From Strigamia acuminata (lineage: Eukaryota; Arthropoda; Chilopoda; Geophilomorpha; Linotaeniidae): a DNA stretch of 64,000 nt. Positions 9,569 through 23,030 of this stretch are shown here, in pieces. The notes beneath the pieces were generated by a model. That model was not told where the DNA came from. It searched no databases and saw only the letters and a program-made list of their open reading frames with translations. A program made the position numbers and the translations under genes. The DNA lies in the NCBI GenBank assembly GCA_949358305.1, contig OX442318.1, positions 8,356,501 through 8,420,500 on the forward strand, given 5' to 3'. Position 1 is the stretch's first letter; every line of letters begins with the position of its first letter.

Positions 9569-11438
9569 AACACACTTTTTTTTCAATTTCCATAAACAAT
9601 AAATCCAATTTTCCTTCCACCAACATAATTATGTTTCCACACAATCATGATTTAAAAATTAAAAAAAAAATTACTATACCTTAGAGCCCTGATAAGAAAT
9701 GTAAGATGGCATTTAAACATAAGTTTGTGCATGTTTTTCCTCATTACTTTTTGAAATTTAATCATCTGTCATCCTCAGCAACAAGAAGAAATAAGAGCAT
9801 CTTTTGACAAATGGCTGCAACATGGAAACAAGAAAAGTCCCAACAAACATAATCTTTTTTTTCCAACAAATTCAAATTAACTAATGAAACTGTAGACACC
9901 CTAAAAAAATTACAATTTAAATTTTTTTTTAAAAAAAAGAAGAAATTTTATCTTGGAAATTAAATGTCAAAATAAAGTGTTCAGTTGCCTCAATAAAAAT
10001 GCCTTTGAATTACAGGTTGTGACTTAAGGTTTATGAGCAACTGGAGACAAATTGGCACAGGTAAAGCACCCATACCTTTATTCCTATCTGCACTGTTAAA
10101 TCATACACATTTATTACAATCATAACTCATTTAATAGTGATAAAAAAATTGAGAAAAATATTGGTTTCTCTCCAATTATGTTAGAAAATGAGAAATTTTA
10201 CTTTTTTTTTTAGAGTTTCTAGTATTTTTATTACTCTTACCCAAGAGCAATAAAGATGCATTTAACCTTTTCCCCCTCCTGACATGCACCCATTATTTTC
10301 TCAACAAGATTCATCAATTTTGCAGAATAGGAAACTAACTTGCCAATTAACAACACACCCTATTACATTTTTCTTTCCTCACAAATGCAGTTGGTAACAA
10401 ACATTTGAATTATTAAATTCTGGTGCTTTTAATAGGTTAGAGTGAATGAGATGAGAAGGAAATTAGTTTCTGGATGCTGCACCAACAACCAAGTTAAAAC
10501 ATCTGCACTTTAAGGTTGACAAAAGGTGAGAGTGAACTACAGTAAACAATAGCAAAAGAATGAAATTTTTGTTGTAGAAACATCAAAACTAACAAAATTC
10601 TAATTTGTGTTGTAAAAACTAGCAAAAGTGCTGTTTTTATTGTAAATACGGCAAAATTTAACAAAAACCTGTATTTTTTAGTGGAAAAAGAGCAAAATTG
10701 CAATTTTTTGGTGTAAAAACAGCAAAATTGCAGTTTCTTGGTGGAAAAACAGCAAAAATTACTTTTGTTGTTGTAAAATAATAGTTTTTTTTAGTACCTA
10801 AGCAAAAAATGTAATTTTTTTGGTTTAAAATAGCAAATTTCCAATTCTTTAAAGTTCTTGTAAATAAAATAAAAAAAATTTCAAATTAAACTTCATTTTT
10901 CCTTTTAAAAAAAATCAATAAATGTTAAATTCTGCCTTCTTAGAAAGTCACTACCAAAAAAACAAAGTCATCTAAAGAATTTTTTTAAGGCACAGACAGC
11001 ACAAAAACATTCCACAGCAATCAATTTCCTCTATAAAAAAAATTTAAAAAAAAAACAATTTAAGCAAATACTGCACTATCAGAAAATGAAATGGATTTAA
11101 CTACATACACCCATTATCCAACATATCCTCAACTCTAAAACCACAAACTTTTATTTTAAACTTCCATACAATAATCTCATTACTTAATTAGCCCTAATAA
11201 CAATAAACTAGTCTGCTTAATCAATTAGTATTCCTATAATCACAAACAACTATTTTAAATTAGAAAATTACTAATTCCTATGTTAATCCCCACAATTTTT
11301 AATGCTTCTTTAATCCCTAAAACTCATGATTATTTGGTCAATTCACCAACACTTATTACTATTGCAATCTGCACTTTTACTGACCCATAAACATACAGAA
11401 AAACCTTCTACTCTCTGTAAAAAACACATTCTGCAAAT
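9569..11438. other. Non-coding region with a degenerate minisatellite at about 10530-10860
   Basis: From about 10530 to 10860 a loose unit of roughly 40-45 bases recurs around the words GTAAAAACAGCAAAATTGCA and AATTTTTTGG. No gene is visible; frames at 10494-10703 and 11326-11550 look random. Confidence 0.45.
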
Positions 11439-12472
11439 ACACAGTTTGCGGCAGATACTTTTCCCTTATAAAAACCCCCGTTATGCCTGTAAGTATAGTG
11501 GAAAACTTTTAACTCCACCGGAGCTTACACTATTTCTGAAAATAGCGTAGCAAATCCGATAGTTTTCCACTATGGCAACCTCTTTCGCCGCCATTTTGAA
11601 TTCTCCGCTCCATTCATGTGCAGAGAACATGTTACGGTTTATGTAATTGTTTCTGCTTTGAATTCATTTAAATTCACAATAATAAAGTTGCAGCATTGTA
11701 TTACAGTCGAAACTCTTTATAACGAATCGCAAGGGACCGGACAAATCAATTCGTTATAACGAGAATTCGTTAAAACAAATTAGCTGAAAAAAATAAAATT
11801 TCATCATAAACAACATTATTTATTCATAAACTCATGTTAATTTTATCCCGATTCTTAAAAACTGTTGAAATTGTTAAAACGGGACAAATTAAACTCAACT
11901 GCTACAATTGGTAGCTTCTTGCCATTGTTAATGGCATTAAAAATGTTCAACTTGTTCTAAATCAAAATTTCTTTTCATTTGGCAGCCATTTTAAAACACA
12001 AAATTTTTCATTTTTTCTAAATGTGTTCCTAACATGGGCAGTCATGTGATCAGTTTTGAAAATTCGTTATAACGAGGGCTTGTTGGTATTACAGTGTACC
12101 TGAAAACTTGTTCGTTATAACGAATAATTCGTTATATCGAAATTTGTTATAACGAAAATATTTAACATGGTGTTCTATGGCTGGCCAACGAAGTCATTTT
12201 CAATAATTCGTTATAGCGATAATTCGTTATATCGCGATTCGTTATAAAGAGTTTCGACTGTAAAACATTTAAAAACAAGAATTCTCTCTTTTTATGCTAA
12301 CAAGACAATACTAGTTTCGGTAATCATGTGACACGTATAAGGTTAAGTCTAATTTTATAACTATAACAGAAAACTTCAACCGCACCCTAAACTTTAACAC
12401 TTTTACCTTACACTAAATATAGTGTAAAAAATATCATAATTGTAAGGGAAAAGTACCTGCCGCAAACTGTGT
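11439..12472. mobile_element. TIR element (TTTGCGG family) split by a nested insertion
   Basis: The inverted ends ACACAGTTTGCGGCAG...TACTTTTCCCTTA (left, from 11439) and their complement (right, to 12472) define the unit. Removing the nested element at 11704-12260 leaves about 475 bp, close to the 485-bp relative at 41677-42161. A shorter relative is at 32849-33054. It is non-coding. The 41677 copy has a 10-bp target duplication, which suggests a Mutator-like origin for the family. Confidence 0.75.
11704..12260. mobile_element. pogo-like MITE with TA target duplication
   Basis: It begins CAGTCGAAACTC and ends with the inverted complement GAGTTTCGACTG, flanked by TA on both sides (11702-11703 and 12261-12262). 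Near both ends it carries many copies of the word TTCGTTATAACGAA and variants. TIRs of this CAGTCGAA...TATAACGAA kind and TA duplications are typical of pogo/Tigger relatives. There is no transposase. Relatives lie at 29869, 48713 and 51410. Confidence 0.85.
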
Positions 12473-13672
12473 ATTCTCAGCTCTAGTTGCTTCATTATAG
12501 CAGTTTTGTGGTCACAACAAAATCACTTCGCCATTCACACATCATTTATCCTTACATAAGAGCAACATTAAATACTACCCTCAGCTCCAAAGATCTGTGC
12601 CAAAAAAAAATCCTATTGCATGTCTCGGATGTACTTTGCAAACATATTTCTTCACTTAATCCCACAACTTGCGGAGCAAGAGCAATAGCAGTTCAGGGTG
12701 CAAAGTGGAACATGGAGCATTTCCATCTTATTAATGATGGTATTCTACAACATTTTTCCTCCACATTATTTTTCCACAAAATTACATGGTTGACAACATT
12801 TTTAGTTTTTAAATCTTTTTTTTTTACACAATGGCATCAAAATGAAAGAATAAACTTTACCCATTTTTCGTCTTAAAAAATGATCAATTCGACAGGACCC
12901 ATATGGATCAAAAATATATTTTACGAATTAACACCGGGTTTCAATAGGAGCTGGGGCCATTTAAGCACTCAACCTCCAAATATCATTTTTAACTTCAAAG
13001 AAAATTTCTATTGATTTTCCTTTACTTTGCGACATTCAACAACTTGTCGAGATAACAAAATATTCACATATGAACTGGTTGACTTTATCAGTTCTTCTTG
13101 TTGCCAACTGACATGTCAAGAATGCCTTTTAATCTCCTTTGCAAGTATATTTTTTTAAACATTGAAAATTTTGAAAAACAATATCATGTTATTCTAACAA
13201 GAAATAAGTAGCAAAACTTTAAAAAAAAAATTAATCCCACTATAAACAAAAGCTAAACACAACATGCATCATTGAAGTAAAAAAAAAATTATTATCTACA
13301 TCTGGCCCACATCAAAAAACACTCCCTAACAATTCTAAAGATAGAAATTACATATGTGTTATATGAGGGGCAAGTTATAACTAAAACAATCTTGATGAAA
13401 GATGCTCAGTTATAAAACTGTTGATGAAGTATTGGCTTGGAACTAATTGGATAGAGACGTCTTCCAGCCAACATTTTAAAAATAAAAAGATACCAGTTCA
13501 TGCAGTTTTTCCGCACAGGGTGTTTACTTTTTCCAAGATAACATCTTCCGAAACAATTATAGATAACAAATTATACAGCATTTGCAAATAAATGTTAACT
13601 TAAGGCTTGTCTAATTTTTAAATAAATAAATAGTACCTTTAAAGAAAAAACACCAGGAGTATGACCACTATA
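12473..13672. other. No supported gene
   Basis: A 129-codon plus-strand frame at 12487-12876 has no domain, splice context or convincing composition, and ends in low-complexity T-rich sequence. Nothing else stands out. Confidence 0.4.
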
Positions 13673-13954
13673 CAGGGTGTCTCGCCGAACACCTACCAGG
13701 TAAATTATTTCATAATCATGTTAATTCAAAAAACTTTTGATTATGAATTTAAGTAAATGACATGTGACGAATTCAATGAAACTCGTGAAATTCATGTGAC
13801 ATTGTTGCATCACTGTTTTGCAACTCGTAACTTTTAAACCAACAATGCTACGCAAAAAATGTCAATTGCAAAGTTGTAGAGCACCATCTAATTAGTCTAA
13901 AACTGTTCTTAAAAAAATTATCTCTTACTGAAAAGTTTTGAGAAAAACACCCTG
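13673..13954. mobile_element. Mariner-like MITE, CAGGGTGT ends
   Basis: Ends CAGGGTGT and ACACCCTG are inverted copies flanked by TA on both sides (13671-13672, 13955-13956), as expected for Tc1/mariner derivatives. The interior is non-coding. Confidence 0.75.
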
Positions 13955-16832
13955 TATAAAGGCTACGAAAAGAGCCAATCCCGTCTAATAAAAAGCACAA
14001 ACTGAAGTTTACAAAACTTATTTAATTAATGAATAATCATTACAGGAATAAAATCCTCCGAGGACAGGTCCTTAAATCGATTAGTTTTCTACAAGGGATA
14101 GAAAAAACACATTAAAAAACTCTGTTTTAATTTTAATTTTGTTTCATAATTACTAGCGAAATTTGTAATTATTGACAAACAAGTATTGCAGTGAAGCAAC
14201 ATTACTTCACATAACAATTGAAAAGGTGCATTTTGAAAATGCATTCTTAATTGATAAATAATAATATTGGAGGACTGTACATGGCACAAAATGTGTTATC
14301 ATTTGCAAACCAATAAATGTATTACAAAATTTATTTTTTGTATATTTTAACATCACAAAACAAAAACACAAACACCTAAAACACTTGAAACACGACTTTT
14401 CAAACGCAACTAGCATAACCTAAAACACCGACAACACTTTACATCTTCAACTTGAATAATCCAAAAGTTTAATCAAATCATTTCAACCAAAATTCCTTCA
14501 CACATTAGCCTTCATGTGCTTTTCCTATCAATATTTCATGACTTTACGAGGAAAATGCAGAAGTATAAAAAAAATTTCTCAGAAAAAAAAAAAATCTTTT
14601 TCGGTGTCAAAACAGTTCCCAATGTTAAGTGTGCTCCTTGTTAGTCTCCTCCAAGATCCATTTAAATGCGTTTTTTCCCCTGCATTTTTTATGACAGTCA
14701 TTATTTCAATATGAAAAGCAGTTCACACTCCTCTTTTCACACAAAATCCATGTGAAAACCCAGCATTTATTCATTCTTTAGCACGTTTATTCTTCCTTAC
14801 TTGACATTCCAATTTAATTCAATAAACAATTAAAATTGTCAAAACTGTCAAACTTTTTAGTTCCTACAGTAAAAGTAAATGTGAAGGAGGAGAAAACTAC
14901 AACAAATTGGTATTTCAGTGCACCAGTGAACCAACCAAATTCAATAGAAGAACCATCTGCCATTGACAACAACAATAAACCCTACTGCAATACTCATTCA
15001 TCCGATATCACAACACTTCCCATAACTTGCCACTGCACCAAACTCCTCAATTTTCACACATCACTTATCCCCAATACACACAAAAGGCAATAACTTAATA
15101 GACAAATAAACCCCGGACAAATATCTGGATCTCGAAGAGTTTTTCTCTACTTGTATTGACAGAAAAGCCAACTTTAGGGTAGCAATTATTAAGTGAAATC
15201 TAAGCGCGCTACGTGCAGTGGAACAAGTCACCCATGAGACCACGTGATGATGTGGAGACAAAAGCAGTGAAAGCAAGCAGCAGCTAAAAGATGAAGAAAG
15301 AAGATGATGGCTGCAGATAGTCTGGACCCAGTGTCAGCATGCCCCATTGGCTATGATGAAAAAAGGCTATTTCTCCGGTAGTTTCCAGAATTGAAAAAGT
15401 TTATCCGTTCCCAGTTGATGTGTGGAAGAAATATGACCATTGCATCATCAGGACTTGAAAAAAATGGCCAATTGCTGTATGGGCACGTTTGAATGCCAAA
15501 TTGACATGACCAAAGATGCATTTTCTGTGCATAATTGTATCTTGTGAATTGTAGACCAAACGTTCGTATTATCGATAATTAGCCTAAATCTTCAAATTGG
15601 TGCCAGATTCTGGGTCAGCAGGCCCAATTAAGTACTGGGGTCCCAAAAATCATTATCGATAATACAACCTTTTGGGATTGAACGCGCCTAATAAGCAGAT
15701 TCAAAATCCGATTACAAAAACTTGATTATAGAATCGGTTTTAAACTTTCATCTTTGCAATGTGCTTCCACCGCCGATCTATTCGATTTCAAAATGGCCGC
15801 TAGAAAATTGTGTTGAAATCAGGTCAAAATCCAAAGAATCCATTCCACACGTGGATTACGAGAATCAGGTTTTCGAGAATCCGATTCTCAAATATATGAC
15901 GCGTTTTGCATCACATCCGCCAGGGAAAATCGAGAGAATCGGTTTTTCAATTTGGAATTAAACGCGGCTATTAATTTTTCAATAAATTCAGCAATTTATG
16001 AAAAATTCAGCAATTTTTTTTAACACTCGCCTGGCCCAAAACATACATAAATGCCCGAGCTGCAATTTAAGGCTTTACATATGTGTGCGAGATCGGATAC
16101 ACTACGAGGTTTCATTAACAGATACGGCTTTGTAATTTTGCAATTTTAACAATTTTGCACTTTTGGATTTGTCACATGATGTCAGTTCCACCAATCACAA
16201 GCTTAATTCTTTCTTCTTGTTTCTCTTTTCGCCCCAGCATGTGACCAAAAAAAATAATTTTTAATCTTCTTATATTTCCATCATAATCACATTCACCTTA
16301 AATATGGTCGACAAAATTTAAAACCAAATATGCAGTTTACAGCAACTTTTAACTTATGAATTATTCATAGTGTTTCCACTTTTACTTGCCAGTTGAAGTC
16401 AATTCTTCCCCATTTCACATTTTCCTTGCCACCTCTGGCTCCTAATCCCCTCATCTGAATGTGCAACACGAGATTCACTCTACAAACTCATTTCCTCTTC
16501 CAAATATCAAAATAAAGTATTAAAATAAGAAATTCCCAAGAGCATACTTAATTCTCTCCATTCCAGTCTATTTCTCTTTAAACTAAAATTCAAACTTTTA
16601 TAACTCCCCCAATTTTATATTCCAAAATATTTAAAATTCCATTTTGCCTCGCAAGTTATCTCAGAAGAGTAAAACCAATTTTGCAAACAGTGAAAGATTC
16701 ACAGTTAATTTTAATTGCATTGGATTACTCCCTTAATGCTACCGCAGTCTCACCGGCAGTCATATCTCCATGCCGCCAAACCTTTACTTGTTGCGGCCAA
16801 GAAAACTGAACTTCTGCATCGACAAAAAAACA
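13955..16832. other. Non-coding region, some repeats
   Basis: The segment 14340-14415 (words AACATCACAAAAC and AAACACCTAAAACAC) resembles 16980-17040 inside the element at 16833. A repeated word like TTGAACGCG followed by TAATAA occurs near 15679 and again in variant form near 15957. No splice-supported coding exon was found. Confidence 0.4.
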
Positions 16833-17252
16833 CAGGGTGTCTAAAAAAATGTACACACATTTTGAATAAAATTAAATATACATTAATCATTAGTTGTGGA
16901 CTGTATTTTGTTTTTAAACAGAAAAAACTATGAAAAAAAGTCGTATTATAAATGTTATAGATGTTTGTGTTTTTGTTTTGCGATGTTAAAAAACACAAAC
17001 ACCAAAAACATGACTTTTTGAATGCAGTTACCGCGTACTTTTTTAACATCCTTAAAAAATAAATGCGTTAAATCAAAAGAAATCGTGTAAAAACAAAATT
17101 GGATTTATTTTTCTAGACCTTTTTAAAAACATCGTGTAAAAACAGAATTGAATTTATTTTTCTAGACCGTGTTAAATCAAAATAGTGTATATAAAAAAAA
17201 GATCGTAAAAAGAAAAAAGAATTGGGTTTATATATATTTTTGAGACACCCAG
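16833..17252. mobile_element. Mariner-like TIR element, CAGGGTGTCT ends
   Basis: The left end CAGGGTGTCT and right end AGACACCCAG are inverted with one mismatch, and TA follows the right end. The interior is AT-rich and non-coding, with a repeated segment around AATTGAATTTATTTTTCTAGACC (here quoted only in part: TTTATTTTTCTAGACC) at about 17100 and 17150. Confidence 0.65.
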
Positions 17253-17274
17253 TATAAACAATTGACTCACTAAC

Positions 17275-17353
17275 CTGTTATCAATGTCGACGTCAAAATG
17301 ATGACTGGAAGAAGGATCTGTGTGTGCAGTGGCATGCTTGGGCGAATATCCAT
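17275..17353 (-). CDS. Candidate first coding exon: signal-peptide-like N-terminus
   Basis: From an ATG at 17353 the minus strand encodes 26 codons plus one base up to a donor AG|GTTAGT at 17275. The peptide has a polar start (MDIRPSMP) and a hydrophobic core (ILLPVIILTSTLIT), as in a secretory signal. A TATA box about 215 bases upstream (17568-17575) fits a gene start. The phase-1 donor matches the style of the other secreted genes here. I could not find the next exon in the repeat-rich DNA below 16.8 kb. An overlapping frame in the same exon is also open but has no ATG. This is a tentative call. Confidence 0.35.
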
Positions 17354-17567
17354 TCAAACGCTTCCTAGTTGATAAGTGTGCCAAGAAAAAAGAATATTTT
17401 TTCTTCTTCTTACAAATGTTCCTCCCTTTCTTCAACAGTTGAACACAAAAAAGTATGTTTAGACAACTCGAAGTTCCCGGCGCAGTAAATTAGTATATCT
17501 TGTTATTTCCCTGGCAAGCAGTCGTCCTCACAACAACACGCGACCGGCACTCGTGTCAGCAACCTGG

Positions 17568-17575
17568 TTTATATA
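17568..17575 (-). promoter_or_regulatory. TATA box candidate
   Basis: The minus strand reads TATATAAA in a locally GC-richer stretch, upstream of the candidate signal-peptide exon at 17275-17353. No clear TCAKTY initiator was seen at the expected distance. Confidence 0.4.
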
Positions 17576-20492
17576 AGCGATAACAAGGCACGTCATCAGC
17601 GTCATGTAGAGGAAGCGCCTCTCTGCAAACAATCGTTTGTTTTAATCATTAAAAAATGTTCTAGATGGCTACAAAGAAATTATTTAAGCATTAATTTAAT
17701 GTCAAGGTAATCAAAATTTAAAACATGAAATAACGTCATTTTCCACACTTTTTCATAAACCCATAGATTAGAGGAATATGCAGATGGGACACTTCGGTAG
17801 AATCCTTTGTTCTCCGCGTGATCAAAGGAAAACAGCGCTTAAATGGTAAATGTTTATAATTTTTATTTTAAAAATTCAAAATAAACTTCTTGTTACATAT
17901 TATTCTTCTTTAAATTTATTTATCACCATTAAAAAAAAGGCAGTTGCGACGTTCATGTCCGACCTGAACGTATTATTTTCATTACGCGCTGTGATTGGCT
18001 GAGATCTATTCATGTCGGTTCGTTTCCTCAATGTTAAGTTTTCTCAAATTCAATGTGTTCGAGGTTTTAGCTTCTTTTTCTCCGATCACGAGGAAAACAA
18101 AGGATTTCAGGGTTGTGTCGCATGTGTGTATTACCCTAATCTGTGCATAAACCTATTCAGTACAAACCAACATATTGATCGTTTATACAGAAATTTACTA
18201 AAAGTGCGTCGCGTCCAGTTGTAAAACCAACATGGCGTCAATACGACCACTGCTGGGTAATTCAAATTACCCGGACTCAAGATTTTAGAGCGTGTCCTCC
18301 AAAGCGAAGTAATACGGTAATTTCACTGAACTACTGCGAATTTCCTGCAATTTCACAAAATAAATCTCAAAGAATTTTTAACATGCGTATATAGTTGGCA
18401 AGACATTATAGCAGTCATGGCTGAAAAATTTGTACCGAGTTTATCATGGTTTGTACTGATTTTTTATTATCATATAATTCCCCGTTTAGACATGTAAAAA
18501 TACCACCTAAACTAATATTCTTTGCAATCTTGTTTTAATAAAAAAAAATATATAAAAATATTGTTTCGCTTTGGCTTTTTTGCTTGAAAATCCATGGATG
18601 AGATTAAAATTTTTCTTCCCAGCAACAATCTATCAATGTCATGCTCAATAAAAAATGAACATGCATTGCCTGTGCGCTAACACTGTCTTATCACATTTCT
18701 AATGGATCAAACTCACTTTTTGAAGTTTTATTGACAGCTCCAAACTATTAGATGTGGCAACTAGCTGGTGTTTCTTAAACTTGCTGTTATTGCTATCAAT
18801 CTGCACTAAATCTATTTTTCTTATTTTCTAAATTTCCAATTTCCAATTTTCATGTTGAGCAAGTTAAATTTCCTCTTTGCAAGTGTTTAATTGCATTCCA
18901 AATTGAGTAAGAAAGTGAGTGGTGCATGAAGCAAAGCAGATGCACAAGTCACAAATTATATCAAAGCTATGGGAGTCCTTTATGCCCAAAAGTCACTGTC
19001 AGTCCCAAGAAATTTGTTCAGCCCCATAAAAAAAGAACAAGAGTTTATTGCTGTACTTAACTTAAAACAACTTAATCCCACACTCTGCTTATAGTCGTAC
19101 ATTCCAACTTGAAAATTAATGAAACAAACTTTTTGCAAGATTAAAAAACATAAAAGTTAAACTTCAAACCAAATCTAAAAACCCATATTCAATTAATAAA
19201 AGAATTAAAAACAAAAAACAAAAACAAAAGACGTAAGCTTTCCTTTTAAATCAACTTGTTAATCAACTTCATTTGTTCACCACAGATAATAAAATGCAAC
19301 AACCAGGACTAAAAGGTAATTAAGCTGCTCTTTTAACTGCATAGTGGTTACACATCCTAACTGTATTGCGGCTTCTTAGGCGAACGAATTTCTTTTAATC
19401 GCCTAAACTCATGCACAATTCATGACTGACACTTGCACACTCCATAGAGAAGCCCAAGAATGCCACTATTACATATGCACCACTCAAAAATAATGTGTCT
19501 AAGTATTTTTCAACTAATTACTGGCATTTGCAGGATTTACCATTAGGCTAAAGCAGCTACCGCATAAGACTATGCAGTGGCTAAGAGAAAAAACACGTTG
19601 AAAAGATGTCAGTCAGTGCATGTCTTTGCAACTTCAACCAATTTTTTCCCAGACTACAACTTTGAACTACGGAGTAGTCGAACTACAGTATAGTCGAATT
19701 GCCATTGTTTGCGTGGGCCAGAGACCCAGCCCATTCCCTAAGCATCACCATGATGAACAAAAGTGAAGGACCAAGACGCTTCTCTTTTGGTATCCTGTCT
19801 AAACTGATTGACCAACCTCAGTTGCTCCCTTTTGTAGTATACTCTCGCACCATTCCGCTTGTGCCTTTTCTATTGGTCCCTAAAAGAACCGTCCGGAACT
19901 ACAGTTCGCGGCCGGTAGCTTGATGCTAAATTCATACTGCACATCCCATTCAGCACAGACAATTTCCTAATTCCAGTTGTTATTTGGCAATATTAAGCCT
20001 ACTATTAAGCCTAAATGCTAAAATAAAGTAAATAAACAACAATCTTCATTAAAAATAATTTACCGCGTGGTACCAAAATATTGTTGCTCTATTTTCTCTG
20101 AGTGCAACAAGCTTGACAATCGCCATGTTAAATGCATGTGCAGAACTTGATGCGCAGTTTGAATTTAGCAGCAAGATACCAGGTGCAAACTAAGTTACTC
20201 CTGGAATGCTAGAGTTGTACTAAGCAGGACATTTAGACTCTGAGTTATCCGTGACCAGAAGCCAGTCACACATCTAGCTTTATTTTCTTAAGTGCAAGAT
20301 TTGAGCTAAGGTAACCACATCCACAAGAAAGTCATGTCAACTATGCTGACAACTTTTCTTCTTCTTCTGCTTGGTATGGCAAAAAAACCCACAGCTGGCA
20401 CTGCATATATCAAATGTATTGCCTAAAATACATCTGCAAAATGAAAACCAAGAGGCCAATTTTCCCTTACCGCATCATCAGTTGTCTGCTTT
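17576..20492. other. Non-coding region with one dispersed repeat copy
   Basis: 17966-18027 repeats 1582-1642. The rest shows no supported gene; the 74-codon frame at 19699-19923 has no supporting context. Confidence 0.4.
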
Positions 20493-20853
20493 ATACCATG
20501 TTCACACCAACTGATCAAGTTTGGCTAGATCTGATCCACCCGATCAGTTCCAATATTCACTTGGATGGAGTTGTGTTCACACCAAAATGTGATTCAATCA
20601 AACCAAACCGGGTTTTAGTAGCAACCGGTTTTAAAACCACCTCACTACAATGGCTGCCATTTTATTATCGAATAATGCAAAACAATGGAATGCTACAGAC
20701 TGCTGACATTATTTAATAAATTCCAATCTGAATCCAATCGTCGAATCGAGTTGTGGGAACTCAATTGACCAACAAAGTTGTTGGGCACACCAATCTTAGA
20801 TCTAGATCCACAGCTTCGGATGAGATCCAAAAGCTTGGTGTGTACATGATATA
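20493..20853. mobile_element. MITE, ATACCATGTTCACACCAA family, copy 1
   Basis: Starts ATACCATGTTCACACCAA; the right end is a decayed inverted copy (TTGGTGTGTACATGAT). The interior matches 23031-23436 closely, including a segment beginning GTGATTCAATCAAACCAAAC. Non-coding. Confidence 0.8.
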
Positions 20854-22341
20854 ATGCAACTATGACTGATCTGTTTATCTTTAATTCACCTGGCTAACCA
20901 TTACTAAAAGGAAAATATGAAAGCTGCATTATGACATTTGTGATTGCATTCTTCTCAGAATCCGCTTTCGGCCCTGGCTAAAGTGTACTTGAACGTTCAC
21001 CATTCATGCATTTTGTTAGATCCCATGCCAACAAAAGTTTTAAACACGTCCACCAAATCCCTCTTTAAGCACCCTTGTTCCTATCCTTTAAAAGCTAAAC
21101 CAAACTTCTTGCACAAAAAAATTAAGTCACAAAAGGAGAACTCTTTGCTGGAGCTTATCCAAGTTGTTGCAAAGCTGCAGTCAAAAACATTACGGTTGCG
21201 AATCACTTGCCATTAATCCTAAAGCATCTGACAAGAGCATGCTCATGCTTCTTTTCCATTGTCCTCTTAATGGACTCATCTTTATCCTAAAGGGAAACTC
21301 GTGTACAACATGAAAACACATACGATTGAAACAAAATCTTCCAACTAATTTTTTTTTAAAAAAAAAATTTAAATTAAATTTTAAAGAAAAAAGAGAGCGA
21401 GAATTCATTGAAAAAGTATTAGCTTTTTTTCCTTTTTCAATTTCCTTTCCAAGAAGTGTTTGCACCAGTGAATCGCAACTTACTAATCTCAGTTCACTGG
21501 AAACCTAAAAAAAGGAGGCGTTTTAGATCGAATATGGTGCTTTCCTACATAGCAGAAGGTGCGCGAAACGAAGCAGAAGTAATTTCTTGGTGTAAAGAAA
21601 AAGCCAAGGCACAATCAGCTGCTATTTTCCTCCAATTCACATCCATTTCAAGTAGTGATGATGGGTGATTTGGGAGAAGAAAAAATATACACTTGCTCCA
21701 ATTGAGTGTATTTCTAAAAATAATCACAAAACTTAAAAAAAACATTCCCCGCTTTTTTTCTCTAAATCCGTAATTACAGAAAAATTTCTCGAGAACATAC
21801 AGGCCACTCCGCTTAAAGCTTAAAACCAGAAGAGGTTAATTCTTAGACTGTGTTCAATTAGCATCCCGTGCTCAATGAGAGCATTTACAGTACTTGTTTT
21901 TCCTTTGGTCATGTGACTTTATCTTATTTCAATGTCATGTGACACTGGTGGTGAAAATGTGCTCTGTACACAAGTTGTTTTGACTCAGGTGTGAATAAAC
22001 ACAATGCCTGTTTGCTTATTCAGTTGGTCGAGGTTTCTTTTCACTGCAGAACTCTGTTGGAATTAACAAAATCAGCGTAAAACAAGCGTATGCAAAGCTC
22101 AGCTAAAAAAGTGATATAGCAAGGAGAGTCAGTATTATAATGAAATTGAGCTACTACATAAAAAATAAAACTAAATTGACCATTTCACAACAAACTTTAA
22201 AGAAATCCTACGAGCAGCCTTTTAAAATGTAAATAAAACCAAATTAAGATTCAAATGAATCATTAAATGCATTCAAATTGGTTAAGCAAACACACTTAAA
22301 AGTCTGCTGAAACGAAAAAAAAAATGAAATAAAGTGACTTA
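20854..22341. other. No supported gene
   Basis: Around 21456-21745 both strands have open frames of about 66-91 codons in slightly less AT-rich sequence (plus-strand words KKRRRF and ISWCKEKAKAQ). I cannot tell whether an exon is present: no good splice pair was seen. Confidence 0.35.
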
Positions 22342-23012
22342 CAGTGGGGGCAAAAACTAAACATAACAATCCTCCAACACCTTTTTGTAAGTATATTGGT
22401 CCATGATATCCTTAATTTAATGTTGTGGACGATACCCATACAGGAAACCATATCCAAGCCATTTTACTATTGGGATGATTTTTCTATATGGATATCGGTC
22501 TAAAACATTAAATTAAGGGTACCATGGACCAATATATTTATAAAAAAAAGTATTGGAAGATTGTTATGCTTCCATTTGCAGATAATGAACTGCCTTTCAC
22601 ATGGATATTTCAGCAGAAAAATGATTCTAAGCATAAAGTCAAGGCAATTGCTCAGTGTTCCACAATGGCATTGCTTGTGGTTTGGATGTTTTAATGAAGT
22701 GTATGAGTGACTACACATGTGTTTATGGATAAATTTTAATATTTACCGCTTATTTTATAATGGGAATGGCTAATTGTTTGTGGGTAATGGGTATGTTAAC
22801 TTACTTTTTGCCTCTAATTTTTTATGTCACTTCACAAAAGAATTTTTTTCTCAGAAGCTGATGGATAGGTGTTGATAAAATTTTAGGTGAATAAAGTAGG
22901 ATGTTGTACGAGTCTCCAGTTAAAATTTCATAAATTTTCCTCTCTTTTGTCCCGAGATACAGTCATAAGAATCAACATAATGCGTTTGTTAACTTAGTTT
23001 TGGCCCCCACTG
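22342..23012. mobile_element. Tc1/mariner-type TIR element with internal hairpin
   Basis: Ends CAGTGGGGGCAAAAACTAA and the complement TTAGTTTTGGCCCCCACTG, flanked by TA at 22340-22341 and 23013-23014. Inside the left part, 22366-22568 is itself a long imperfect inverted repeat with arms around AATCCTCCAACACC. 671 bp, no transposase. It ends 18 bases before the unrelated MITE at 23031. Confidence 0.8.
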
Positions 23013-23030
23013 TACTATCGAATACTCCCA

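Noticed and set aside
12487-12876. 129-codon plus-strand frame
   Set aside because: No splice context, no domain, low-complexity end; expected by chance in this much sequence.
21456-21745. Opposing frames near 21.5 kb
   Set aside because: Both strands are open over about 200 bases; neither has a good splice pair, so no exon was called.
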